From Papaver somniferum (taxonomy: Eukaryota; Streptophyta; Magnoliopsida; Ranunculales; Papaveraceae), in contig NC_039359.1 of assembly GCF_003573695.1 (NCBI RefSeq), positions 88,082,566 through 88,146,565 on the forward strand: a stretch of 64,000 nt of DNA, read 5' to 3'. The notes under the pieces were generated by a model. It searched no databases and had not been told where the DNA came from. It was given only the letters and a program-made list of their open reading frames with translations. The translations under genes and the position numbers were made by a program. Each line of letters starts with the position of its first letter. Within the stretch, counting starts at the first letter, position 1. This document shows positions 11,080 through 22,361 of this stretch, piece by piece.

Positions 11080-11593
11080 TAGGGGTGAGCATTTGGCCCG
11101 TAATCCGCGGATTTAACCGAGACCAACCGTTCATTTTTGGATGCATGCCCGGACCGTTCGTTAATGGGTTGGATGCAGATGGAATTTTTGAAATCCATCG
11201 GATAACGGATCGGACCCGGATGCAATCTTGAGAATCCATTGGACATCCATATCTGTTAAATTAATGGCATTTATATAGTTCTAGAAAATACTATGGATCA
11301 TTTAGGAATTTTTAAGATGTTTGCTTAGGGTGTTGTACATGACATTTTTATGCTTGTATACGTATATAGGATATGTAAGTTTTATAAGGAGTCATTTATG
11401 TTAGCTTTATTTTCTTTACTATAAGTTTTAACTAAAACAAATCCATTGGATTACTCGCAACCAATCCGTCCATTCGTGTATCCGTTGAATGCAAATCCGT
11501 TAGATATGAATTGGATGCGAATACCAAATTTGAAATCCGTAGTGCAATGGATTGGATGCGGATGAGACGAAAACCGGCCCATGCTCACCCCTG
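11080..11593. mobile_element. hAT-type MITE with perfect 8-bp target duplication
   Basis: A 514-bp element with ends (T/C)AGGGGTGAGCAT in inverted orientation, flanked on both sides by CACCCCGT (11072-11079 and 11594-11601). An 8-bp duplication and CAGGG-type ends are diagnostic of the hAT superfamily. The interior has repeated TTGGATGCGGAT-like motifs on both strands and no coding capacity. Confidence 0.88.
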
Positions 11594-11604
11594 CACCCCG
11601 TAAC

Positions 11605-11680
11605 AAACCTGGGTAAGTAAGTTGGTAAAAAACTAGAGCGATAACAAATACCATTGTTTTGGATATGCTTACCCAGGTTT
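11605..11680. repeat. 13-bp perfect inverted repeat
   Basis: AAACCTGGGTAAG at 11605-11617 is repeated in inverted form at 11668-11680 with a 50-bp spacer. It may be a hairpin or the remnant ends of a small inverted-repeat element. The DNA from 11681 to 12000 has no other recognised feature. Confidence 0.6.
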
Positions 11681-11999
11681 ATTAGTCTAAAGCAATGTCT
11701 ACAAAAGTTGACTTTGATAATCGATTTATGCTTTTTGCCGAGGGAGTGTCCCAGGGACCCTCTTTTAAGTTGTTGATTGCTGGATTCCGTTAAGTTTATG
11801 TCTTGTCTTCGTATGCATAAATCATAATCATGTACTTACAGCATGCTTACTTGAGCAAATGCTCGTAAAACTCTTTCCTTTTGTCATTATTAGTAGGGAT
11901 ACCGAAAGCTAACTAACGGCCGGGAAAAGGAAACGTGAAAATCACCACCAACCTGAAAAAGCACAAAAAAGTGCAACTAAAAAAGAAAACATAATCAAA

Positions 12000-12245
12000 C
12001 AAGTAAATATAAAGCAAGGAAGAAATGAAAAAACTAAAGGAAAAAGGAATAGGAATACACCAACACACTCAAACTAAATATCTCTTTCTCTCAATTCTTC
12101 TCACATCTTCTTCTTCCATTAACAAACATAGATATCAATACAAGAAAATAAAGAAAACTAGCTTCAATACCAAGTTTTTGTTTCGTCGCTTAGATCCAGA
12201 GCTATGAAGCTTATTGATTAGGACCTATACTTTCGTATATAAGAG
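12000..12245 (+). other. Probable 5' untranslated exon of the SERINC gene
   Basis: A CT-rich, A-rich leader ends in AAGAG followed by the donor GTAAGT at 12246. The matching acceptor TTTGGCAG ends at 13059, giving an 814-bp intron in the 5' UTR, after which about 100 bp of leader precede the ATG at 13161. The 5' end is not defined. The intron shows no other feature. Confidence 0.55.
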
Positions 12246-13160
12246 GTAAGTTTGTGCTTCTTAGAAATCTTTCTTTATTTTTCCTCTGTATTCAATAGTT
12301 GATTCTATTGATCTGTATATCTTCCTTCTTTTCTTGGATATAATCTTTCATAAATTTGCGATGCATTTCTAGTTTTCTACTTAGTGTGACAGATCAGGAA
12401 AATGAAACCCCTTAATAGTGTGGCATTTTACCATTTTTTTTTTATCAAATAAACATAATTTTGTCGGTACGAAATTGATAATTATGGCTTCTAACAATGA
12501 ATTAGGGGGTTTGAACTCTGTATTTAAGATCAACCCTTTTATTACTAGTACTTGTAGTAATTATCAAGTGCGCGCATATGATTTTCTCTAAAGAAAAGAA
12601 TAGAAAGAAATGATACAGAGAGAGCTACTTAGTAACTGTATGCATCCAAGGAAAGCACTCCAGAGACATCAAAAAAAAGAAGAGGAAACACCAATTACTC
12701 TAGTGATCATGGTGTCGGATAGGCACTAAGTAAGAAAATGTACATGGGGTCTGACAAAGATGCATGGAGTGGGATAAACCGCATTATGTGCGTTTTCAGC
12801 TCTAGCTCCGTGGTCCAAATATTTCCACTGAGTAAATCAAACTCAATTAAGCTGAGCAAAGTCATATATATGTTCCCAGTTTACTAGCATATTTAAGTAT
12901 CTAAGTTCATTCCAGTCTTGCCAATTGAATCTTAATTCCCATTTTAATTGCTCATCTAATTGAAGGGTCTAGCTCCGAATCATTTTATACATATATATTC
13001 ATGTAATTCTACCACATCCTTTTCTTAAATTGGTCATGTTGTTGTATTTTCTTTGGCAGATCGGTGATGCTCATGAATGAAATGTAATTTTGTTGGTTTC
13101 TTGTTTCTCCCTGGCCTATTTATGACTGTTCTGAGGTACTAAAGGGAAAAGAGAAGAAAT

Positions 13161-16041
13161 ATGGTTTGTTGTACCGAAAGATGCATCAAGTTTACAGAGG
13201 ATTCATGGTTTAATCAATTCTGTATTGGGGCCAATCCATGGATGGCTCGATACATTTACGGTTTTATATTTCTTATCATCAACCTATTGGCTTGGGGCGT
13301 TCGGGACTATGGCCACGGTGCACTAACAGAGATGGAAAGTAAGCAATTCATTCATTATTTTTTTTCTTTTTTGGGGGGATATTTTTTCATATGTTATCAG
13401 CAAACTTATTACATATAGGCTATAGCAGATTGTAAGCGGCAACAGAGTTTGACAGCATGCATTTTAAATTTCTTTCGCATTGGAGTTCATTATTTGCATG
13501 TTTTGTAGGATTCAAAGGATGCAAAGGAGGTAAATATTGTTTGGGAACTGAAGGAGTGCTACGGGTGAGCCTCGGTTGCTTCGTATCCTTTTTGACTACC
13601 CTGATATATCACTGTTGCTGCAGTTACAAATTTTGGGATGCATTTGTTTGGTCCGGCTTACCCTTATGTAGATATCTAGTGCCTGAATTTATGGAATCAA
13701 TGTCCATAACAAAAAACACAAGATTGCTTTTGCTTGTCTCAACTCAAATGCGCTAGATATTCTATTTCATTATGTTTCTAACAACTGCTGGAACATCAAA
13801 GTTACATGTTCGAAGAGATTCATGGCACTCTGGATGGTGGTCTGCTAAAATCTTCCTTTGCATTGGTTTGCTTGTTCTCCCTTTCTTTCTCCCAAGTACC
13901 CTCATTCAACTCTATGGTTAGTTCCAGACCCCTATTTTTTTTTTCATTTTCCTTCAGTTAGCTGTTTTCTTCATTTTTGAGGATTTTAACTCTATGTACC
14001 TTTGGTATTGCAGGGGATATAGCACATTTCGGTGCAGGGTACGTACTGATTCTTACTTAGTTCATAATGTAGCTTCTTCATCTGTTATTGTTGAGTTTCT
14101 AATTCGTTTTCTTTCTAATTCATTTTCAGGGTGTTTCTTTTGATTCAGCTGATAAGTGTAATCAGTTTCATTACATGGTTGAATGATTGTTGTCAATCAG
14201 ACAAGTATGCAAAGAAATGGTAAGATCCTTCTTCTTGAACAATTTTGGCAAAAAGCACCAAAAATTTGTACTCTTATACCTGGAGCTAATCGATTTGAAG
14301 ATTTGCACTGCAGCCGAATCCAAGTAGCGTTGGTTTCATTTACCTCATATATTTCTTGCCTGTGCGGGATCATTTTGATGTATATATGGTATGCACCTCA
14401 GCCGGACTGTTTTATCAACATCTTCTTCATCACCTGGACATTGGTTCTTCTCCAACTCATGACCTGTGTTTCTGTCCACCCAAAAGTAAGTACAGTTAGC
14501 CGTCATGTTTGTCATTGAAACAGTTGAAAATGGATGGATAGAAAATTAAAGGGGTGAAACATAATAATGTTGCTCTTCTTGATAGGCTCCTACTTCTTGC
14601 AAGTAGGTGCCAGTTACAGGGAGCTGCGCAATTATGGTGCACTGGTGCTTGCATTACCCTTGTTAGTTCCATGGATGTTGACAATTGATATTCTTTTCTT
14701 TTGAACAGATTAATGGTGGATTCTTGACTCCAGGATTGATGGGTCTTTATGTGGTATTCATCTGTTGGTGCGCCATCAGAAGGTAAAATCTTGCACTAGT
14801 AGTCTGGATATTTATAAGATGGTGAAAAGGGGCTTAACTACTCAGATCCCTCCAATTATTTCCAAGGCTCACTGCAAACTACGGTTAAAATCTGGGTTGA
14901 TTCCTCCAACTCCAATAAAGGCAGCTTCCACGTTCGTATTACTCAAACATTCTTATCCTTTTGTTTGCAGCGAACCAGCAACAGATAGGTGCAACAGAAA
15001 GGCAGAAGTTGCAGCAAAGGCAGACTGGCTATCCATCATTGTAATGTTTTAGTCTGCTATTTAAAAATAAAACGGATGACCTTTTGCTACTTCTAAGTTT
15101 TCCTTCTCAGTTATTATTGAAAACAAATTTGGATGTGTTTATTTCACACCGGAAGCTGTTTAACGTTCTTACGGCGCTTTCATAAGCTTTTACTTAATTG
15201 CACGCTGTATAAGATTATTTTGTTCATGTTAATCGATTCCTAATGAGGACCCTTTTCGCAGAGCTTCGTTATTGCGGTAATTGCAATGGTTATAGCAACA
15301 TTCTCAACCGGGATAGATTCCAAATCATTTCAGGTATGTCCCTCATTCAATAGTTTCGGCACACTAATAAAACTCCTTTTTACTGCAAACACATGACAAC
15401 AACTTCTGCAGTTCAGGAAGGATGAGAAACAAGATGAAAATGATGTTCCATATGGATATGGGTTTTTCCATTTCGTGTTTTCTGTTGGAGCTATGTACTT
15501 CTCCATGCTATTGATTGGCTGGAATTCTCATCACACCATGCAAAAGTAAGTTTATATTTAGGTAGAATCAAAACTATAGTCAGTGACTGAAAACTAAACA
15601 TATGTTTTCTTTCTAGCTGTATTATGCACACTAGCGAAAGGATTGTTTTCTGATTTCGCATTTTATGTTTAATCCCAAGCAGAAAATGTACTCATCTTAG
15701 CAAGAAATGCCGGGGAATCATATGCACAACCTGTGATAAACATTCATCTGAGCGAACATTTTATTTTTCCTTGCAGGTGGACGATAGATGTAGGTTGGAC
15801 GAGTGCTTGGGTCAGGATCGTGAATGAATGGCTCGCAGCTTGTGTTTACAGTAAGTCAAAATCACTCCATGTAACTGCTTGTTCTTCTTTCTTAGAAACA
15901 GAATAATCCTATATGAAAAATTACAACAAATTAGACAATATGCACTCATCAGCTGCCGTCACATCATGTTGTTTTGCAGTTTGGATGTTGGTTGCTCCTC
16001 TTGTTTGGAAGCAGAGGCAGACAGGTGATAATTCTATATGA
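13161..16041 (+). CDS. SERINC-family membrane protein (serine incorporator)
   Basis: Twelve coding exons with consensus GT-AG borders: 13161-13338, 13509-13582, 13757-13916, 14014-14038, 14130-14219, 14314-14485, 14709-14782, 14971-15040, 15262-15333, 15412-15545, 15777-15850 and 15980-16041. They join in frame to 394 residues, the usual length for plant SERINC (TMS1/TDE) proteins. Family hallmarks read directly: NPWMARYIYG near the start, RDSWHSGWWSAK, HFGAG, ITWLNDCC, a FFITWTLVLLQLMT block, FLTPGLMGLYV, PYGYGFFHFVF, then SHHTMQKWTIDVGWTSAWVR and EWLAACVY near the end. About ten hydrophobic segments are present. Family members sit in endomembranes and the plasma membrane and are linked to serine incorporation into membrane lipids; plant roles are poorly known. 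In-frame stops lie upstream of the chosen ATG. No defect is visible. It converges on the Ggamma gene. Confidence 0.93.
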
Positions 16042-16558
16042 AAAAAAGAACTCCAAAAGGACCAAAACCACAATTTATTATTCATAATCCTCACGAAACA
16101 ACAGAAAGAATCAGTTGATAAGCTATATATCTGAGCAATCCAGCATCCTGGGTTTCTCTGTAAACTTACACGGGTGAAAAAGGCACCCCATAATGTATAG
16201 TTGGAGTTTCCGGCCGAGAACAGCAGGTAAACAAGCTAGAGAGCAATGACATATATTCAGATCTAAAGGTTCTTCAGAACATTTATGAGACGAGGTCGTT
16301 TCTTGTTTTTCACATACAGTTACGAAGTCGGAAGAAGTATATCATATAATTCTTTCTTCTAATCTTTGCAATAATAACCTCAAGACGGAATGTAACAGTT
16401 TAGTTTTGAGAAGGGCAGCGAGTCAGTTCACAAGACTGGCACGGTACGTTATATTCACAAATGAAAGGACCAAACTCTATGAAATCATACTGGCTCATCG
16501 TATGGTACTAACAAACTTACTGTGTAAAAGAATTTGTGAGAAGAATGTAAGAATGAAT
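16042..16558. other. Convergent 3' region between SERINC and Ggamma
   Basis: About 517 bp between the two stop codons. It must hold the 3' UTRs of both genes, possibly overlapping. The open stretch at 16406-16657 on the plus strand mostly lies opposite the last Ggamma exon and is not a gene. No canonical polyadenylation signal stands out. Confidence 0.5.
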
Positions 16559-17647
16559 TCATCTGAAAAAACAGCATATGCAGCCTTGTTGCTTCCGAGG
16601 CCCTTCAAACCACCTATCCCAGGTTGGATCTATGGGGCTTTTTGTTCTGTCACATAAAGAACCTTTTATTAGTAAGATAGAGAATGTACACATATCATAT
16701 TAAGCATGAAATGCAATAAAGGGCGAAAGATTCATACACTGGGAGTAGCGCATCAGGTCTAGTTCCTATGTTACGAAGCAGTCTGGTTCATATCAAACAC
16801 ACGATATAATATTAAAATCACAAATGCAGTAAAACAGATATAACCATTGTCGAACACACTAAATTGAATTATGACACTTACTCTGGTAAAACGTCGGAAA
16901 CTTTATTTGTTCTTTCGAGTTCTTCAAGCTCTTTCTGAAATTACATTTCAAATTCACAAAAAGAAAAGTTACCACATAGAGTGATCCTTTATCCTAGGCA
17001 TAGCATACCTAAAGTCTGCAAACACGCATTTAACACGAAATGATGACATTATTCTAACTTGGTTTCTTAGCTTCTACTAGACTCAAATGCAACGGACTCT
17101 GATTCAGTGACGGATGCAATGCTCAAAGGTAAAACAAAAGAAAAGATGCAGGACAAAAACTTTAGTCTCCTTTAATTCAAATGAACTAGTAAGCGCTAAG
17201 ACATGTTCAACACTCAGAAGCCAACAACCAGCCATATAATTAAGCAAATGCCTCTTTCACAGACTTGATTTCAAAACTCCTCGCACCCTAATCCTATTGC
17301 CAATTAAGCGTCGCAAAGGCTCAGTTTAACCAATTCATACTTGTGACCTAAAATGAGGGTTCTCTGCCCGAAATAGGACATCAAATTCTCTCAGCCTCAC
17401 ATAAAGAGAACCCCATTCTTGATTCTTCTCCCCAAAATTTCAACTATGGACCCCAAAAATCTAAATTATAACCCTAACATTTTTTAGAAAAGAAAATAGA
17501 CAGGGAATTAGGGAAGAACTCACTGACCTCTAGGAATCTAGTTTCTTGCTCAAGGCGTTTCAATTCAGCAACCACTCGATGTTTTCCTCTGGCATCAGAT
17601 GAGATGATCACTGAAGTTGATGAAGCAGGTTCAGTCTCTGTTGCCAT
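16559..17647 (-). CDS. Heterotrimeric G-protein gamma subunit (plant AGG1/AGG2-like)
   Basis: Four exons on the minus strand: 17647-17528, 16934-16882, 16782-16738 and 16646-16559, with consensus splice sites, joining in frame to 101 residues (Arabidopsis AGG1 and AGG2 are about 100). The N-terminal coil RGKHRVVAELKRLEQETRFL continues as KELEELERTNKVSDVLPE, which is the GGL domain that pairs with Gbeta. Then come LLRNIGTRPDALLPVTK and the conserved DPTWDRWFEGP. The protein ends GCICCFFR. Its last four residues, CFFR, have the Cys-x-x-x form of a prenylation box, with unusual Arg at the end and extra Cys residues that could be palmitoylated. Plant Ggamma anchors Gbeta at the plasma membrane. 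The intron positions and length argue for a functional gene. Confidence 0.93.
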
Positions 17648-18387
17648 TTTCAGTATCTAAAAATTCCAATCTTTGAAAACAAAGATTCAAACAGATCTTA
17701 TAACAACTTTAACAAAAAAACCATCATGAATCTTTGCACTAGAAGGTAATCAAGAAAAAATATGGATGTTTAATTTTGAGAGAAAAAAAAGGGAAGAAAA
17801 ATAAAATGAAATTATCTTCTGTTTTGGATTTATGTAACAACAAATGGGTTGTTTATGTTCTGTCAGAAAGCTGTCTTTCCTTCCTTATAATTCCATTTTT
17901 AATTTAATACTTCCCCAAATTCTTCTTCCAACAGTTGTTGAGACTTTCTTTTCACACTACGAGGAATATTTGCATGTACAAGTACGCCACTAAAAGCGAT
18001 GTGGCAAGGGGAACATGGTGCCATGAACTCACTCTTGAATAAGTCCATTTTAGTGCTGCTTATGGTTGACTTTTCTTTTGGGCTATTTTGACTGCGGGCC
18101 TCATCCACAAAGTCAGTTTCACTGTGCCCCCAGACCAGGAATCGTGATTTTTAGCCCCTCAAACCATGTCAAGATGGTGAAGTGTCAAAAACAAAAAAAT
18201 TAGTCCCAAATAGTCGAAATTGCTTCTCGATTCTATTTGGTTGGGAGCTTGGAGCGAGGAGCAAAGAGTTTGGACTTGAAAATCGTCAAAACTCGGTCTA
18301 ATACTGAAAACTCATTTATATACTACTACTCATGGGTCATACTTATACCTTATTAAAATTAAAAATTTAAAACTATAGGGTAATTAA
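17648..18387. other. Upstream region of the Ggamma gene
   Basis: Presumed promoter and 5' leader of the minus-strand Ggamma gene. A 69-codon open stretch at 17899-18108 (-) has no recognisable feature. From about 18,400 the sequence turns into family A retrotransposon DNA. Confidence 0.4.
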
Positions 18388-19413
18388 GTGTATAACATTG
18401 TTATATTGAACCTATGTTTTAATCATGAATTTTTAGAGGTTCACCAAGTAGTTGGTGAGCAATATTCTTACATTGGCGTCAACCTTACTGGTAGCGTATT
18501 TGATCGTGGGAAAGGAGTTGAACATATGGAGAGGTATTCTTGCTTTGATGGTGATTATGAATGTTACTTTGATACAATTAATTCTTGTTTGATGTTTCTT
18601 AAGTCAATTTTACGGGAAAGTTACAACGGGAATTTGGTTCTTGAGCTGTTACAAAGACTTTTGCACCCATTTGAATTTCAGTTTCTGAATTCGTTGGGTC
18701 TTAGAAGTGTGGATGTTGCTGAATTTTCAGAGGGGAATAGATTTTTGTTTCTCTTATTGGTTAGAGTGATGAGCATTAAGAAGGCACATAAATGGTCTAT
18801 TGAAGTGCTTGGTAGGAAGGGAGCAAAAATTTTATTCTTACAGCTACCATGTGAGTTGTTTGAAGTGATTGCAGTTCATTTTTTGTGCTTACATTTTGTC
18901 GTCAAGAGTAAGGGGAGTTCACATACAAGCAGATGAGTTATCTTGCCAACTGATTCGAGTCTTGAATTCAGACCTGGAGAGGATTCAGCTAGTGCTCTTG
19001 CATCTCCATGGTGTCAAGTGATATGTTAACATGGTTCTATGGTCGGAAGCTGCAATTCCATTATGTCTTATATCAAGGAAGCAGCTGTAACTATTGTCAG
19101 GAAAGTGTGTGTTTTGGTTATGCTCGTGAAAATCCCAATTAAAATTGAAGTGATGAAGTTGTTCGTAAGGGCTTTGCAAACCTGGACCCACCTTTGATCA
19201 TTATCACTCAGCTCATGGTACCCAAGAAGAGGTTTCCAGTCGTGCCTTGGCTGAAATATGCAAGGGAGAGAAATGATGGGCAGTCGACAGATGGGCTTGG
19301 TATTGGAACTTTATGGGCCTCACAAGGATTTTTACTGGCGCTAAGAGTATTGGGCTTCTGTATAGGAGTGTGCGACAACAACTATAAGAATCAGGAAATC
19401 GTCCCATTAGTAG
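18388..19413 (+). pseudogene. Family A element, copy 1: partial coding region of unknown protein
   Basis: A 182-codon frame (18388-18936) followed by broken frames to about 19,410. It carries the motif VFDRGK that also occurs in family A copies 2 (near 24,250 and 24,555) and 3 (near 36,115). Other segments (LVLELLQRLLHPFEFQFLN, then WSIEVLGRKGAKILFLQLP) match no family I know. The 5' LTR and N-terminal part are absent. The copy is cut by the TIR transposon at 19,422 and resumes at 22,686 with the element's 3' tail and LTR, so its full remnant is 18.4-23.16 kb minus the insertion. Confidence 0.55.
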
Positions 19414-19725
19414 TTATTTAGGAACTATAATTTTGGGCATACCAAAATCTTCCAAGGCATACTGAATGAAGACAAAAAAGGTTGTGAAATAGCAAAATCA
19501 GATAACCCTTTAACCCAAATTTTTTTAATGGCAAATCCGCCCTTTACGTATTAGTGTTAATAATTTTGATTAGTGATTAAATATTTTGTTTAGTGATTAA
19601 AATAATTTTCAGAATTATAAGAGTTGTTTAGATGAAAAATTTGAGGAAAAAAAATCAAAGTTTTGGTTTGGTTAAGAAGGAGAGAAATAGAAGGAGAAAG
19701 TGAGAAAATTCTAATTCTTGATTCA

Positions 19726-20636
19726 ATGGAGGATGATGAGGGTCATCATTCATCTAAAAAACCTAGGAAAATACATATCAACTACAACAATGATCCAGAA
19801 ATGGCTGATTTCTTAGATTATGAGAATGATTTTACACCCACTCAAACTCAAGCTCAAACTCAAACACAAACTCAAGATGATGATTTTTATGAGCCAAATC
19901 CTGATGAAGAAGACATTGATGAGGAACCCAATGCTTCTAATACACAGGTACACTTATATCCTATACTTAATCTCACTTCTATAGCTCTCAATTATCAAAC
20001 GTTAGGTTTTTTGAATCATGGTTCGGCGAAACATGTTGAGGTTCGGCTCACATCTATGAGCCGAATCTACCAATTGATGAACGGTTCGGCTTACTGAATC
20101 TGTTTACTGCATGCGCCGAACCTATAATTTCCAATTCCAACCCTTTTTCTAGACACTAGTTCGTCTTATATGAAAGTTTCATAGTAAGCCGAACAACATC
20201 CTGAATAGCCCGGAATAGAATCATTACTAATTCGGCTTACATATAAAATCGTATGTGCCGAACACAATTTTTTAATTTCTGGGTTGAAATATTGTTACTG
20301 GTTCAACACATATGGAGAATATCGTATCAGCCGAAACCTCTTATGTCCAAGGTTCGTCACATAATATGATTATCGTCTGAGCCGAACATGAATTTGTTAA
20401 TTTTTGGGTTAAAATATTGTTCGTGGTTCGGCACATATTGAGGATATCGTATAAGCCGAAACCTGTAAATGTTTATAGTTCGACACATAATGTGATTATC
20501 GAATGCGCCGAACCTTGTTATTATATTCCCTTTCTAGTGTTTAACCTTGTGATATTCTTTGTAGATCGTGCTTGGACCCATGGAAAATCAACCTGATCCA
20601 GTAGACATAATTCACGAGGATACCAAGGATCACTAA
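19726..20636 (+). CDS. Unknown acidic protein in the TIR transposon (left gene)
   Basis: Two exons, 19726-19947 and 20565-20636, with donor CAG/GTACAC and acceptor TTTGTAG, join in phase 0 to a 97-residue protein. It starts MEDDEGHHSSKKPRKIHIN, with a basic patch that could act in nuclear targeting, then a TQTQAQTQTQTQ repeat and a strongly acidic stretch (DDDFYEPNPDEEDIDEEPN), and ends in DTKDH. No known domain. The 617-bp intron is full of TTCGGC/GCCGAA pairs. An in-frame ATG at 19663 would add 21 residues; 19726 is preferred because the conserved-looking acidic protein starts there. The exon join was found by reading frame only, so expression evidence would be needed. Confidence 0.5.
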
Positions 20637-20830
20637 AACATGAAATTGAGGAACATCAACCTGATCGTGCTTGAGGAACACCAATACTGGGTTACACCAA
20701 TAATGATTTTTAAGGCTCGGCTTATAACTCAAATTATATAAAAAGCCGAACCTGAAGGACAAATGATTCGGCGCGTAACTAACATTAGAGGATAAGCCGA
20801 ACTCTATAAATTCGACGCATAACTGTTAAG
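20010..20830. repeat. TTCGGC/GCCGAA half-site array, left and middle part
   Basis: Many copies of TTCGGC or its reverse GCCGAA, mostly as inward pairs about 25-40 bp apart, for example GGTTCGGCACATA...ATAAGCCGAAACC near 20,425-20,460. They occupy the left gene's intron and the spacer between the two convergent genes, and are missing from the exons. Drifted forms (TTCGTC, TTCGAC) also occur. Confidence 0.75.
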
Positions 20831-20976
20831 ATATTCATTAAAACATGAAATTGAAGGTGTCCATAACCCAATCCCAGCACCATTAAAAACAAAGTTCAGC
20901 ACCTAAAAGCAAAGGTGTTTGCAACACCATAAAAGTGTACTTAAAACTTAAGAAAAAGTGTACCATAAAAGGGGAT

Positions 20977-22361
20977 TTAACCACGACCCCTCTTCTTAGT
21001 TTCACGACCACCTCTTCTTCCACCTTGGTCTTCATCTTCCGACGCATCATTACCGGGTTGGACGGTAGCACCACCTTGGCTTGTACCTTCACCAACTTGT
21101 CGAGACCTCTTAGTGGTAGGCCTTTGTTCGGGTTCCTCGGGTCCTTGTCCTTTGTTGATGATTGCATCCCACTTGTTGATGAGGTATTTTTGATCATCAA
21201 CTTCTTCATCTTCAGCTATTCCTTCTTCTTGTCTTTCAATTCTTACTTGTTCAACTTCTTCTTCTAAAATTCCTCCTCTACCTCCCTCTCCCAATTTTTT
21301 CTTACCTCCTCCTCTAGGATCGGGAGTTTTAGAAGTAGAAGGTGTTACCTCCATCTTCTTCCTCTTTATAGATGCATTGGTCCTGACACAAGTATGAAAG
21401 TTATAAGACTAATTCGAACAACAAAGAGATTTGGAAAGCCAAAAACTTGTAAGAAAATAAGAAGGCTCGGCTTACCCGAAATAACACATATGAGCGGAAT
21501 CATGTCTTGAAATTTTTATTAGCTTACACAGAGAGTGGATCGGTTCATACCACAAAACAATTATAAGCCGATCCTATATATTCGGATCACAACCAATACC
21601 GTCGAATAAGCCGAGTCTATGATTATGAACTCAAACATGTATTCGGCGCAACATGATATCATATAAATAAGCCGATCCTATACACTTGTAAAATTTATGA
21701 AATTTTAACAATGATATTCGGTGCAACCCTAATACTATCGAATAAGCCGAATCTAGACTTATGAATTGAAACCTTTATTCGGCGCAAAACTAATACAACC
21801 ATACAAGACGATCCTAAGCACATGCAAAAATTCTGAAATTCAAACAACAATTATTCGGCACAAAACTAATACTACCATACAAGCCGATCCTACGCACATG
21901 CAAAATTTCTGAAATTCACAAAACGTATTCGGCACAAAACTAACACCATCGAATAAGCCGATCCTAAATATAAGTCTTTGTGTCACTCAGTTCGGCTCAA
22001 AACGGATTTCAGATATACGCCGAGCCGTTCATATGCATTTTCAGGGTTCAGTTTCAAGAACAGCTCGGCGCACATCTAAGATTTGTTTTGCGCTGAACCA
22101 TACCCTGTAACCGCCGCAGAAACATGATTTTGACGAATTAAATCGACCAAACCAATCTAAAACATCAAATACGAGATGGGTTTGTAGAACTAACCTTCTT
22201 ATTCTCATTTCCGGAGTTGGTTCTTCTTCAATCTCTTCTTCCGGTTGATTTTGTGGTTGATTTTGAGTTTGTTCTTCAATCTTTAAATCTTCTTCTTCTT
22301 CTTCTTCAATGGGTTGTTGAGTCGATCGATTTGAACGAGATACTGGCTTACGACGACCCAT
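20977..22361 (-). CDS. Unknown charged protein in the TIR transposon (right gene)
   Basis: Two exons on the minus strand, 22361-22195 and 21382-20977, with donor AAG/GTTAGT and acceptor TGTCAG, join in frame to 190 residues. The N-terminus MGRRKPVSRSNRSTQQP is basic, followed by an EEEEEE tract and Q/N/P/E repeats. The second exon has a basic patch (IKRKKMEV), an acidic helix-like block, the segment DDQKYLINKWDAIINKGQG, a basic patch TTKRSRQ and an RG-rich basic tail ending KKRGRG. The composition suggests a disordered nuclear or nucleic-acid-binding protein. No named domain is recognised. The 812-bp intron holds most of the right-hand TTCGGC array. Confidence 0.5.
21465..22095. repeat. TTCGGC/GCCGAA (GCCGAT) half-site array, right part
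   Basis: Tandem units of about 60-90 bp such as ATTCGGCACAAAACTAATAC followed by ATACAAGCCGATCC, at least seven in a row, inside the right gene's intron. The outward partner is often GCCGAT rather than GCCGAA. The orientation of the pairs is the same as in the left array. Confidence 0.75.

Noticed and set aside
13457..13756. Plus-strand open frame of 99 codons in the SERINC locus
   Set aside because: It contains exon 2 in frame but runs into the intron; the splice model with exon 3 matches the family much better.
14765..15052. Open frame across exons 7-8 of SERINC
   Set aside because: A partial overlap with exon 8 plus intron; not a separate gene.
20883..21267. Plus-strand frame at 20,935-21,267 and alternative minus frame at 20,883-21,209
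   Set aside because: They are shadows of the minus-strand second exon of the right-hand transposon gene.
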